Below, piece by piece: positions 26,608 through 36,583 of a stretch of 64,000 bases of DNA (the stretch's first letter is position 1; every line of letters begins with the position of its first letter). The position numbers and the translations under genes are program-made. This stretch comes from Pacificispira sp002696645 (GTDB taxonomy: Bacteria > Pseudomonadota > Alphaproteobacteria > UBA8366 > Aestuariispiraceae). The notes beneath the pieces are model-generated. The model was not told the DNA's origin. It worked only from the letters and a program-made list of their open reading frames with translations, and ran no database searches. The stretch lies in contig NZ_JBLZHU010000003.1 in NCBI RefSeq assembly GCF_048892425.1, forward strand, positions 365,850-429,849. Reading direction: 5' to 3'.

Positions 26608-27840
26608 ATGGCAACGACCAAATCCCCGTTCGCTCCCAAGAGTTTCACGACCCTTCCGGAAGTAGCGGGGGTTCGCCTGGGGGGCATTGCCGCCGGGGTG
26701 AAATACAAAGGTCGCCCGGATTTGTTCATGGCGGAACTGGATCCGGGCACCACAGTAGCAGGGGTGTTGACCACCTCGCTGACCCGGTCTTCTGCGGTTG
26801 ATTGGTGTGCCCAGGTCCTGAAGAAGGGTGCTGCCCGAGCCATGCTGGTGAATGCTGGCAACGCCAATGCCTTCACCGGCAAGGCGGGCATGGAAGGGAC
26901 CGAGGCAATGGCGGAAGTCGCCGCCGCCGCCGTCGGGTGCAAAAAGAAAGAGGTCTTGGTTGCCTCAACCGGCGTGATTGGCCAGAAACTGCCCACCGAC
27001 CGGATTTCAAAGGCTGTACCCAGGCTGCATGCCAATCTGAAACCCACTGGCTGGCCGACTGCTGCGCGCGCCATTATGACGACGGACACATTTCCGAAAG
27101 GCGCATCGGCGACCTGTGAGATTGGTGGCGTTGAGGTCACTATTGCAGGCTTTGCCAAAGGGTCCGGCATGATCGCACCGGACATGGCGACCATGCTGGC
27201 TTTCGTCTTTACCGATGCAAACATCCCCCACGCCGTACTGCAAAAGCTGTTGCGCAAGGCAACCGACAAGACCTTCAATTGCATCACCGTTGATGGCGAT
27301 ACCTCGACCAGCGATACGCTGTTATTGGCCGCTACTGGTAAAGCTGGAAACACAGCGCCCAAAAAGGCATCGGACAAAGCGCTGAAAGGCTTCCGGGCGG
27401 CCTTGCTGGATGTGCTGACACAATTGGCCCATCACGTTGTGAAGGATGGTGAGGGTGCATCGAAATTTGTCACCATCGATGTGACAGGGGCGGCTTCTGA
27501 CGCGGCAGCCCGAAAGATCGGCCTGTCGATTGCCAATTCTCCGCTGGTAAAGACCGCGATTGCGGGCGAAGACGCCAATTGGGGCCGCATCGTCATGGCC
27601 GTTGGCAAGGCAGGAGAGCGCGCCGACCGTGACCGCCTGACGGTCGCCATGGGCGGCACCGTCATTGCGGAACAGGGGGAAGGCGTGCAGGGCTATGATG
27701 AAGCCCCCGTCACCGCCCATCTGAAGGGCCGGGAGATTGATATCGAAGTCGATGTTGGTGTCGGACGCGGCAAGGCCCGAGTCTGGACCTGTGACCTGAC
27801 CCATGGCTATATCGACATCAATGCCGATTACCGAAGCTAG
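26608..27840 (+). CDS. argJ: Bifunctional ornithine acetyltransferase/N-acetylglutamate synthase ArgJ
   Basis: ArgJ recycles the acetyl group between N-acetylornithine and glutamate in arginine synthesis. The 410-aa precursor self-cleaves before the threonine of its conserved site, seen here in GSGMIAPDMATMLAF (near residues 187-201). NAGNANAFTG (near 92-101) is another family block, and the terminal GYIDINADYRS is intact. The gene supplies ornithine-pathway capacity and lies just before mutT. Confidence 0.96.
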   Translation: MATTKSPFAPKSFTTLPEVAGVRLGGIAAGVKYKGRPDLFMAELDPGTTVAGVLTTSLTRSSAVDWCAQVLKKGAARAMLVNAGNANAFTGKAGMEGTEAMAEVAAAAVGCKKKEVLVASTGVIGQKLPTDRISKAVPRLHANLKPTGWPTAARAIMTTDTFPKGASATCEIGGVEVTIAGFAKGSGMIAPDMATMLAFVFTDANIPHAVLQKLLRKATDKTFNCITVDGDTSTSDTLLLAATGKAGNTAPKKASDKALKGFRAALLDVLTQLAHHVVKDGEGASKFVTIDVTGAASDAAARKIGLSIANSPLVKTAIAGEDANWGRIVMAVGKAGERADRDRLTVAMGGTVIAEQGEGVQGYDEAPVTAHLKGREIDIEVDVGVGRGKARVWTCDLTHGYIDINADYRS

Positions 27841-27849
27841 CCAATTCTG

Positions 27850-28299
27850 ATGAGTGGATGTTGGGATGCCAGTGGGGGGCTTGCAGAGGCACAGCGGGAT
27901 GTGAAAACCCTGCTGGTGGTCGCAGTTGCCCTGCTGGACAAGGACGGTCGCATTCTGCTGTCCAAACGGCCGGAGGGTAAAAAGCTGGCGGGCCTTTGGG
28001 AATTTCCGGGTGGCAAGGTTGATCCTGGAGAAACGCCTGAGCGTGCCTTAATCCGGGAATTGCAGGAAGAATTAGGCATTGATACACGGGCTAGCTGCCT
28101 GGCCCCAATCGGCTTTGCCAGTCACGCCTATGAAGACTTCCATTTACTGATGCCACTCTATGTCTGTCGCGTCTGGCAGGGCACACCCCAAGGCCGCGAA
28201 GGCCAGGAACTGGCATGGGTTCGTCCGCAGCGCCTGGGCGATTATCCCATGCCGCCTGCCGACATCCCCCTGATCGCCCAATTGCGCGATTGGGTTTAG
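27850..28299 (+). CDS. mutT: MutT-like Nudix pyrophosphohydrolase
   Basis: The protein carries a complete Nudix box, GKVDPGETPERALIRELQEELGI, matching Gx5Ex7REUxEExGU. It is 149 aa from the ATG at 27850, or 132 aa from a GTG at 27901. The GTG matches the usual MutT beginning (VKTLLVVAVALLDKDGRIL), so it may be the true start. The likely role is hydrolysis of oxidised nucleotides such as 8-oxo-dGTP. It follows argJ closely. Confidence 0.9.
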   Translation: MSGCWDASGGLAEAQRDVKTLLVVAVALLDKDGRILLSKRPEGKKLAGLWEFPGGKVDPGETPERALIRELQEELGIDTRASCLAPIGFASHAYEDFHLLMPLYVCRVWQGTPQGREGQELAWVRPQRLGDYPMPPADIPLIAQLRDWV

Positions 28300-28320
28300 G
28301 AACGCGCAGCCGCATAAAAA

Positions 28321-28534
28321 TCGTCACCCCGGACCTGATCCGGGGTCCAGGGCGGCAGGCAGCGATTTAGATGTTCCACCCTTAACAGCCAACACCATTC
28401 TCATCCTGAGGAGCGGCAACGCCGCGTCTCGAAGGAGGGGATGTAAGGGCGGTGCTTTCAGCGGGCACACCCTTCGAGACGCTGCGCTCCTCAGGGTGAG
28501 GCGCTGGTTTATTGATCCGGAGTCCAGGGCGGCA
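28321..28534. repeat. 214-bp composite palindromic repeat, copy 1
   Basis: This copy begins with the inverted repeat CCCCGGA...TCCGGGG (28327-28345). It then carries a long interrupted inverted repeat, left arm 28405-28435 (CCTGAGGAGCG through CTCGAAGG) and right arm 28471-28495 (CCTTCGAGACGC through CGCTCCTCAGG). It ends with a second CCGGAGTCCAGGGCGGCA box. It is nearly identical to the segment at 28674-28888. Such elements are typical dispersed intergenic repeats of alphaproteobacteria and are probably transcribed into stable hairpins. Confidence 0.9.
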
Positions 28535-28673
28535 GGCGCGATTGGTACGTGTGGCCCTGGATACCCGCCTGCGCGGGTATGACGAGGGTGGTGTGAAGTC
28601 CCCTCTTTTTGAAGTTAACCGCAAAGGGCGCAAAGAAGGGGTAAGGACGCTGAGGGGCCGATACTCGCATTTT

Positions 28674-28888
28674 TCGTCACCCCGGACCCTGATCCGGGGT
28701 CCAGGGCGGCAGGCAGCGATTTAGATGTTCCACCCTTAGCAGCCAACACCATTCTCATCCTGAGGAGCCGCAACGCCGCGTCTCGAAGGAGGGGATGCAA
28801 GGGCGGTGCTTTCAGCGGGCACACCCTTCGAGACGCTGCGCTCCTCAGGGTAAGGCGCTGGTTTATTGATCCGGGGTCCAGGGCGGCA
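28674..28888. repeat. 214-bp composite palindromic repeat, copy 2
   Basis: This is a direct repeat of 28321-28534 with only a handful of substitutions and one extra C in the first palindrome (GGACCCTGATCCGGGG). All inner palindromes are kept, and several differences do not disturb pairing. It ends 89 bp before the acetoacetyl-CoA synthetase start, so it may affect transcription or mRNA structure upstream of that gene. Confidence 0.9.
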
Positions 28889-28977
28889 AGCTCTAACGCT
28901 GCTGCGTCTTGGCGACCTTTCCGCTTCGTGCTATCCCCAATTTCAGAGAAATCCAAGAATAGAGGGAGTTGCCAGGA

Positions 28978-30933
<1,956 letters not shown>

Positions 30934-31077
30934 GACAATCACCTTCTTTGGAGTGTAACGCCCAATAAATTGGCCCCTAAGGATGATTGGAACAGATCGT
31001 TTAATCTTTATAAGTGTTTGGATTTATTCTGTGTTTTGGTCTAAATAAAATGTCCCCTAAGTCAAAGGAGACATCAT

Positions 31078-31284
31078 ATGGCTTTTTATTATGTGAATAA
31101 AAACGCACAAAATAATGGTGATCACGAAGTTCACACTACTGGCTGCAGTTTTATGCCAGATCCAGCGAATAGATTGTCATTAGGCGAACACAGCAATTGC
31201 TCGACCGCTGTTGCAAAAGCCAAACAAACATATCGACAATCTAATGGGTGTTACTATTGCTGTAACTCGTGCCACACTCAGTAA
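31078..31284 (+). CDS. Small cysteine-rich conserved hypothetical protein
   Basis: This 68-aa protein has six cysteines (23, 41, 58, 61, 62, 65), four of them in the C-terminal NGCYYCCNSCHTQ, plus several histidines. This suggests a metal site or disulphides. No signal peptide is visible. An AAAGGAG ribosome site lies about 7 nt before the ATG. The local base composition is much more AT-rich than the flanking genes and it is flanked by ~143-bp gene-free spacers on both sides, which suggests horizontal acquisition. I recall similar tiny proteins scattered in many bacteria without a known role; this is from memory, not a search. Confidence 0.75.
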   Translation: MAFYYVNKNAQNNGDHEVHTTGCSFMPDPANRLSLGEHSNCSTAVAKAKQTYRQSNGCYYCCNSCHTQ

Positions 31285-31428
31285 CCTGCCTTTAGCTTTG
31301 TAGTTTGGCGCTGTTTGCAGTTATAGAAATCAGTACCGAGATAGATGTTATCTATTTCAACACTCTTCTCCTATCGGCGAGTCTGTTCTAACACTAGGAA
31401 ACAACCTTGTGTGAGACCTGTCTGAGCG

Positions 31429-32943
31429 ATGACTGACTCCGCCTTGACCAATTCGGCGCTGCTGAAATTGTTTTCTTCTGCCACGACGTCTTCGGATCGG
31501 CGGCGTTTGGAGGATTCTGTTGTCGCGTTCCGGGCTGTTTTGTTGGCGCAACCGGATTATCGCCCCGCCCTGCATCAATTGGGCGTGACCTTGCGCCGCC
31601 TGGGACGGGTGGCGGAGGCAGAAGCGGTTTTGCGCACGGCGTTGGAACGCCATCCCGACGCGCCGGAGATCATGATCGCCCTGGCAGAGACCCTGGCAGA
31701 TTGGAATCGGATCGACGAAGCGATTGAAATCACAGAGAACGCCATTGCCTTGATGCCCGGCGATGCCGTGCCGCTGACCCTGTTGGCGACATTGCAGGCC
31801 CGCCAAGGGGAGAAGATGCTGGCCAGGGCCGCATTGGAGGCTGCTGCTGCCGCGCGCACGCCCTTCGCGCCGGCGCTGACGCTGTTGGGCCAGATCCAAC
31901 GCCAGGAAGGCGATACCGCCGGATCATTGCGCAGCTTGGACCGGGCGATTGACTGTGCCTTATCCAGACCGGAAGTGGCCCAGGCTCATGTTCAGCATGC
32001 CATTACCCTACTGTGTGACGGAAAAATCGCCAAAGGTTTTCGAGAATATGATTGGCGCTGGAAAACCGGTGCATTGCCAAATCTTAACCCCGGATTGCCC
32101 CCCTGGACCGGCGATCCTCTGGCGGGGCGCAAATTGCTGGTACGCTGTGAACAGGGGATGAGTGAATGCCTGCAATTCTTTCGATTGGCCGGATTGATCA
32201 CCGGCGGTCGTGTGATTGTAGAGGCCCCGCCGGCACTGGTTCCCATTCTGCGGGCCAGCCATCGGGTATCGGACGTCATAGCCCAGGGCGATCCCCTGCC
32301 TCAGGCGGATTGCTGGGCACCGCTGCTGTCCCTGCCCAGATTGATGAAAATCGATGCCGATTCAATCCCCGATGAGGTCCCCTATCTGCGTCCGGATCCC
32401 AGCCTGTTCGCCGCCTGGCGGGAGCGTCTGGGACCGGGACCAAAGATTGGCATTGCCTGGCATGGCGGGGAACCCTTGTTTGACACCCAGCGCCGCAGCA
32501 TTCCCCTGGCGGATTTCGCCCCCCTGGCGCAGGTTCCCGGCATTCGATTGATCAGCCTGCAAAAGGGCGAAGGTCGGCGGGAAATCGATGCCGTCCCCTT
32601 CCCGATCTATGATCCCAGCGAAGAAATGGATGAGGGCGACGGGGCTTTTATCGATACAGCCGTTGTGATGCAGGAATGCGCCCTGATCATCACCGCCAAT
32701 ACTGCCATTGCGCATCTGGCCGGCGCCCTGGCACGCCCCTGCTGGGTGGTGCTGCCGGAAGGCGGGGATTGGCGGTTTGGATGGCACCCGACCCATAGTG
32801 CCTGGTATCCCACCCTGGAATGCCTGCGAAAGCCAAAGGGGGGAACCTATCTGGATGTATTCGAATTCATGTCCCGTCGCCTGACGGCCATCCGCGACGG
32901 CCAGGGGGACCTGGCCCTGGACACCGATACACCTGATTCATAA
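31429..32943 (+). CDS. TPR protein with C-terminal glycosyltransferase-like domain
   Basis: The 504-aa protein has an N-terminal array of TPR units (residues ~25-200, e.g. ALHQLGVTLRRLGRVAEAEAVLRTAL). A C-terminal half follows that resembles the GT-B/heptosyltransferase-9 fold: KIGIAWHGG near 342-350, IRLISLQKGEG near 374-384, and TANTAIAHLAGALARPCWVVLP near 423-444. Such proteins often act in flagellin or surface glycosylation, but no flagellar genes are nearby. The acceptor is unknown. Confidence 0.8.
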   Translation: MTDSALTNSALLKLFSSATTSSDRRRLEDSVVAFRAVLLAQPDYRPALHQLGVTLRRLGRVAEAEAVLRTALERHPDAPEIMIALAETLADWNRIDEAIEITENAIALMPGDAVPLTLLATLQARQGEKMLARAALEAAAAARTPFAPALTLLGQIQRQEGDTAGSLRSLDRAIDCALSRPEVAQAHVQHAITLLCDGKIAKGFREYDWRWKTGALPNLNPGLPPWTGDPLAGRKLLVRCEQGMSECLQFFRLAGLITGGRVIVEAPPALVPILRASHRVSDVIAQGDPLPQADCWAPLLSLPRLMKIDADSIPDEVPYLRPDPSLFAAWRERLGPGPKIGIAWHGGEPLFDTQRRSIPLADFAPLAQVPGIRLISLQKGEGRREIDAVPFPIYDPSEEMDEGDGAFIDTAVVMQECALIITANTAIAHLAGALARPCWVVLPEGGDWRFGWHPTHSAWYPTLECLRKPKGGTYLDVFEFMSRRLTAIRDGQGDLALDTDTPDS

Positions 32944-33030
32944 CGGCAAATTGATTGAGATATTAGACGAATTGTTTGAAATCTGATCGCCCTACCACAT
33001 GTGAGCGTATAGTCTGTGGGCGGGACGGAC

Positions 33031-33052
33031 CGGTGGATGATGTCATCCACCG
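33031..33052 (+). promoter_or_regulatory. 22-bp inverted repeat upstream of TPR lipoprotein-like gene
   Basis: Ten-base arms (CGGTGGATGA and TCATCCACCG) flank a 2-nt centre, 24 bp before the ATG at 33076. It is either a protein-binding operator or a leader hairpin. The near-perfect symmetry is unlikely to arise by chance in so short a spacer. Confidence 0.5.
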
Positions 33053-33075
33053 ATAGGTGAATTAGGAGATTCTTA

Positions 33076-33528
33076 ATGCGACATTTCTTGGCAATCGCGC
33101 TGATCGCGCTTTTTCTGCCAGTATCTGCCCTGGCCATGGGCTTTGGCAATTCCTCCTCGAACGACGGTGAAATGACCTATGATATGGGCTATAAGAAGGC
33201 CATGGATGGTCAGTACAGCGAGGCGATCGAGGTTCTGAAAAAGGTTGTCGCCGATGACCCCAAGAATGCCGATGCCTGGAACATGCTGGGCTTTAGCTAT
33301 CGGAACATTGGTGACAGCGGTAATGCCTGGGATGCCTATGAACGCGCCCTGACCATCAATCCCAACCACAAAGGCGCCCATGAATATCTGGGAGAATGGT
33401 ATCTGATGCAGGGCGATATGCCCTCTGCCAAGGCACAGTTGGACAAATTGAAAATGCTGTGTCCGGCCGGCTGCACAGAATCCGAGACTTTAGAAGCTTC
33501 CATCCAGAAAGCCGCCAGCCAGTCCTGA
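33076..33528 (+). CDS. Exported TPR protein
   Basis: The 150-aa protein has a signal peptide (residues 1-20, ending ALA) and a mature part with two to three TPR units: MGYKKAMDGQYSEAIEVLKKVV, AWNMLGFSYRNIGDSGNAWDAYERAL and HEYLGEWYLMQGDMPSAKAQL. Two C-terminal cysteines (CPAGC) are present. It should work in the periplasm as a small scaffold. The gene has its own upstream inverted repeat and faces the convergent lipoprotein gene. Confidence 0.85.
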   Translation: MRHFLAIALIALFLPVSALAMGFGNSSSNDGEMTYDMGYKKAMDGQYSEAIEVLKKVVADDPKNADAWNMLGFSYRNIGDSGNAWDAYERALTINPNHKGAHEYLGEWYLMQGDMPSAKAQLDKLKMLCPAGCTESETLEASIQKAASQS

Positions 33529-33545
33529 TTGACACCCCTACAAGA

Positions 33546-33575
33546 CCATCGCTGGGTAAATCTATCCGGCGATGG
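33546..33575. terminator. Bidirectional hairpin between convergent genes
   Basis: CCATCGC and GCGATGG arms, extended by an inner GG/CC pair, form a hairpin between the TPR gene (+) and the convergent lipoprotein gene (-), whose stop lies in the loop. No strong T-run follows on either strand, so its efficiency as a terminator is uncertain. Confidence 0.5.
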
Positions 33576-34038
33576 TTCTGGCGCGGATCATTTCGGCAAG
33601 ACAGGTTCGTCTGGCCAGATTATCCAGGCTGGCGCCGCGCAATTCAACATGCTTGACCGCCATTGTGCCATTCTGAGGGTACAAAAACAGATCCAAGGTG
33701 CAGGCCCCGCCCTGAAACTGGCGAACCTCTGCCGGGCCATCGCGACGCACCAAATCCGGATGCCCCAATTGACCATCCAGCAAATCACCATTCAGCCCCA
33801 TGAACTGCATGGGATCATCATTGACCCGCTCAACGGCTGCGACAGGGGCCACAGCGATGCTGCCACCGGTATCCCCCGTTGCTGCCGGTGGTACGGCAGG
33901 AATCGCGATCTGGGCGGTCGGCGAAGCCGGGGCGTTCGCCGTGGTGATGGAATTTTCAAACACCTGACAGCCAGGGCTTAAGGCCAGGGCCGACACGGCC
34001 AGCAAGGCGGCAACGGCAATGGGAAGGCGGGTAATCAT
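33562..34038 (-). CDS. Putative lipoprotein of unknown function
   Basis: The 158-aa protein begins with a hydrophobic signal segment ending at a lipobox-like LSPGC (Cys24), so it is probably lipid-anchored. A proline/alanine-rich linker to about residue 65 precedes a C-terminal domain with GPAEVRQFQGGACTLDLFLYP and two cysteines (in GACTL and RRTCLAE). No enzymatic motif is visible. Proteins of this type recur in alphaproteobacteria, often without any assigned role. Confidence 0.72.
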   Translation of the reverse strand: MITRLPIAVAALLAVSALALSPGCQVFENSITTANAPASPTAQIAIPAVPPAATGDTGGSIAVAPVAAVERVNDDPMQFMGLNGDLLDGQLGHPDLVRRDGPAEVRQFQGGACTLDLFLYPQNGTMAVKHVELRGASLDNLARRTCLAEMIRARTIAG

Positions 34039-34073
34039 TTACGGTATTCCTTTACGACCGTGCGGAGTATTTC

Positions 34074-34808
34074 TTATGCATCACCGGACATGGCTTCAAA
34101 CTCTGCCTTTCTGGGCAGGGATTCATACAGATGGACTGCAGCAGCGGCGACCAGGACCGGCGCAATCAAATTAACAATCGGGATAGACATCAACAGGACC
34201 GACAGGATGCCGAAAACAATGAATTTCGTAGCATAAGCCTTGCGCAATCGCTGAGCCGGTCCGACGGGCATACGCCGGGCGGCCACCAGTTCAAAAAACT
34301 CGCGCCCCACCAGATATCCGTTCACGAACAGAAACAGAAACGCCCCCGATCCAAAGACGACCAATAAGATCAGATAGACCGGCAAGGCGATCAGGTTCAA
34401 AAGAACCGTGATACCCAGAAACTTTAGCGCGCCATAGACTGCTTCCAGGATCGGCTGGCTGCGCGCATTGGTGCGTTGCGGGTAATGTTTGGCCTCCACT
34501 GCTTCGCACACGCTGTCCAGAAAAATACTGATCACGGAAACCGCCGTGACCGGAAACAACAGCCAGGTCAGCCCCCCCGCGCCCAACGCAAAAGAAATCC
34601 AGCCAATTTCATCCGCAGCATTGCCCAATGATTCAATCGCGCCCCCGATCAGCCAAAGCTGGGTCCAATTGACCTGTTGCAAGGCCCAGCCTACAGCGGA
34701 CCACAACAGGATCATCGTCAAGATTGCCCCGACAATTCCCATCACAACCACCCGCAAAAAACGAGGGTCGGGCAATTGCTCCATGGCTTTGCCAAACGCG
34801 CTAAACAT
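34074..34808 (-). CDS. EI24/CysZ-like integral membrane protein
   Basis: The 244-aa protein has about four to five hydrophobic helices and matches the EI24 domain (DUF540) found in CysZ-type proteins. Visible segments are ISIFLDSVCEAVEAKHYP, LKFLGITVLLNLIALPVYLI and FVNGYLVGREFFELVA. E. coli CysZ transports sulphate, but membership in this broad family does not fix the substrate. The start at 34808 begins MFSAFGKAM; the open frame reaches 35039 but crosses the GntR promoter region, so the long form is rejected. It is divergent from gntR. Confidence 0.8.
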   Translation of the reverse strand: MFSAFGKAMEQLPDPRFLRVVVMGIVGAILTMILLWSAVGWALQQVNWTQLWLIGGAIESLGNAADEIGWISFALGAGGLTWLLFPVTAVSVISIFLDSVCEAVEAKHYPQRTNARSQPILEAVYGALKFLGITVLLNLIALPVYLILLVVFGSGAFLFLFVNGYLVGREFFELVAARRMPVGPAQRLRKAYATKFIVFGILSVLLMSIPIVNLIAPVLVAAAAVHLYESLPRKAEFEAMSGDA

Positions 34809-34986
34809 CAGATCGATCAACCTTACTTGCGGGGGAACGGGACGCACAGCGTCCAAGCCGCTTCGTCGAACGGCATGCCCCTCTTTCATCAGCGGAATAT
34901 CTATTGAGATTCTGCCGGAATTACAAGATGCCGTCGCATTTCCCTTCCGACCGCAGTGCAGCATCGAATTTTGTTGCATGCATTTC

Positions 34987-35002
34987 ATTCTGTATACAGA
35001 AT
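34987..35002 (+). promoter_or_regulatory. Perfect 16-bp palindrome, probable GntR operator
   Basis: ATTCTGTATACAGAAT is fully symmetric and contains the GTATAC core seen in operators of FadR-type (FCD) GntR regulators. It lies 39 bp before the gntR start, where autoregulation and control of the downstream dioxygenase operon would be expected. A second half-like ATACAG follows at 35001-35006. Confidence 0.72.
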
Positions 35003-35040
35003 ACAGTAATTCAAAAGAATACCCTGGTAAGGAAATCATT

Positions 35041-35709
35041 GTGTCTGGAATGGAACCGGTGGCGGAACGGATGAGTTTGGTGGATCAGGTGCATGCGCGC
35101 CTGGTTGAGGCCGTTTGCTCTGGCGATCTGGCACCCGGCACCCCGTTGCGCCAGGAATGGTTGGCGGAAGAACTGAACGTGTCCCGGCAGCCGATCATTC
35201 AGGCCTTGTCGATGTTGAAACGCGATGGGCTGATCGAACCGGCTGGGAAACGCGGCTTTCAGGTGACCGCCGTCGATGCGCAAACCACCCGCCATGTCTA
35301 TGACCTGCGCGCCGCCTTTGATGGACTGGCGGCACGGCTAGCGGCGGGACAGTCGGACACCGTGCGCCGCCATGCCCTGATCGAGGAAATGAAGGCGGGC
35401 TATCTGGCCCTGAAAGCGGAAGACACGACCGCCCTGGTTCAGGCCGATATCGCCTTTCATCAAGCGATCTATGAATTATCTGGAAATCCCATGCTGCCAG
35501 AGGCTTCTGCTGCTGTGTGGCGTCAAATTCGCCGCGTCATGCGCGCAGTCCTGGAACATCGCACCGCCCGGGCTTCGGTCTGGGAAGAACATGCCGGCAT
35601 TGCCGACGCCATTCGACAGGGGGATGCCGCATTGGCGGAAACCCGTGCCGTAAACCATGCCCGAGACGCCGCAGATCAGCTGATCGGGTGGATGATTGAA
35701 AGAAACTGA
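35041..35709 (+). CDS. GntR-family regulator with FCD ligand domain
   Basis: The 222-aa protein has an N-terminal winged helix (LAPGTPLRQEWLAEELNVSRQPIIQALSML, near residues 28-57). A C-terminal FCD helical domain follows, with metal/ligand residues in DLRAAFDGLAAR, DIAFHQAIYELSGNP and a histidine in EEHAGIADAI. The GTG at 35041 has an AAGGAA ribosome site 7 nt before it; an ATG at 35050 is the alternative. It is the first gene of a same-strand unit with the dioxygenase, oxidoreductase and SDR. It probably senses their substrate or product. Confidence 0.9.
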   Translation: MSGMEPVAERMSLVDQVHARLVEAVCSGDLAPGTPLRQEWLAEELNVSRQPIIQALSMLKRDGLIEPAGKRGFQVTAVDAQTTRHVYDLRAAFDGLAARLAAGQSDTVRRHALIEEMKAGYLALKAEDTTALVQADIAFHQAIYELSGNPMLPEASAAVWRQIRRVMRAVLEHRTARASVWEEHAGIADAIRQGDAALAETRAVNHARDAADQLIGWMIERN

Positions 35710-35761
35710 CCCCACCGACAGACAAGATTGGACGGGTTCATTGGAGGAAAAGGAGAGTATC

Positions 35762-36577
35762 ATGAAATTGAGCGAAGCGGCCCTGGCCGATTTCAAGACG
35801 AAAGGCTTCGTCTTCCTGCCTGAACTGTTCTCCCGCGAAGAAGCAGCCCTTCTTTTGGACGAGGCGAAAGCCATTTACGCGACCGACCGGGAAGAGGTCT
35901 GGCGCGAATCTTCTGGTGTCGCGCGCACAGCCTTTGCCGCCCATACCTATAACGAGGCGCACCGTCGTCTGGGCGCCCATCCGCGTCTGCTGGACCCTGT
36001 GATGCAGATCCTGGAAGAACAGGTCTATATGCATCAATACAAGATCAACGCCAAAGCCGCCTTTGACGGCGATGTCTGGCAATGGCATCAGGATTACGGT
36101 ACCTGGCAGCGTGACGACGATATGCCCGAACCCCGCGCCTTCAACATCGCCCTGTTCCTGGAAGACGTGACACCCGCCAATGGGCCGCTGCTGTTCATTC
36201 CGGAAAGCCATGAGGCCGGTGTGCTGGAAGCCGGGCATGACCTGGAAACCACCTCTTACCCGCTGTGGACTCTGGACCGTGAAACAGTGTCACGTCTGGC
36301 AAAAGAAGGCGGCTGTGAGGCCCCGGTCGGCCCGGCAGGGTCTGTGGTGATGTTCCATGGCAATCTGGTTCATGCCAGCCCGGCCAATATCAGCCCGTTT
36401 GACCGCACCATCGTCTATTTGAGCCTGTGTGCGGTTTCCAATCATATCCGCCAGTTCAAGCGCAAGGAATGGATCGCCCATCGCGATTTCACGCCGATCA
36501 CGCCCTTGGAAGACAATTGCCTGGACGATCTGGTCGCAGCCCATCAGGCCTCTCGAACAGCCCAGGCGGCGGAGTAA
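35762..36577 (+). CDS. EctD/PhyH-like Fe(II)/2-oxoglutarate dioxygenase
   Basis: The 271-aa protein belongs to the phytanoyl-CoA dioxygenase superfamily. The iron triad is His109, Asp111 (WHQDYGTW) and His204 (GNLVHASP), and the 2-oxoglutarate arginine is probably Arg215 (FDRTIVYLS). The block KINAKAAFDGDVWQWHQDYG, and the PEPRAFNIALFLEDVTPANGP stretch, are close in style to ectoine hydroxylases. No ectoine synthesis genes are nearby, so a different small substrate is likely. A strong AAGGAG ribosome site lies upstream. It is followed 6 bp later by the oxidoreductase gene. Confidence 0.88.
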   Translation: MKLSEAALADFKTKGFVFLPELFSREEAALLLDEAKAIYATDREEVWRESSGVARTAFAAHTYNEAHRRLGAHPRLLDPVMQILEEQVYMHQYKINAKAAFDGDVWQWHQDYGTWQRDDDMPEPRAFNIALFLEDVTPANGPLLFIPESHEAGVLEAGHDLETTSYPLWTLDRETVSRLAKEGGCEAPVGPAGSVVMFHGNLVHASPANISPFDRTIVYLSLCAVSNHIRQFKRKEWIAHRDFTPITPLEDNCLDDLVAAHQASRTAQAAE

Positions 36578-36583
36578 TTTGGT

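Larger units (their letters stand above)
28300..28977. other. 678-bp gene-free region filled with palindromic repeats
   Basis: No credible gene lies between mutT and the acetoacetyl-CoA synthetase. The space is almost wholly occupied by repeats: two copies of a 214-bp segment (listed separately) with a unique spacer between them. The spacer holds another palindrome at 28561-28580 (ATACCCGC paired with GCGGGTAT). Open frames here translate to repeat-derived low-complexity peptides and should not be annotated. Confidence 0.85.

Noticed and set aside
28382..28633. Protein-coding gene in the repeat region
   Set aside because: The peptide (containing HPEERSVSKG and YPRRRVSR) is the usual translation of dispersed palindromic repeats and is not a real protein.
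34489..35040. Upstream extension of the GntR gene to 406 aa
   Set aside because: The extension runs antisense through the EI24 gene and the palindromic operator; similarity to regulators starts only at 35041.
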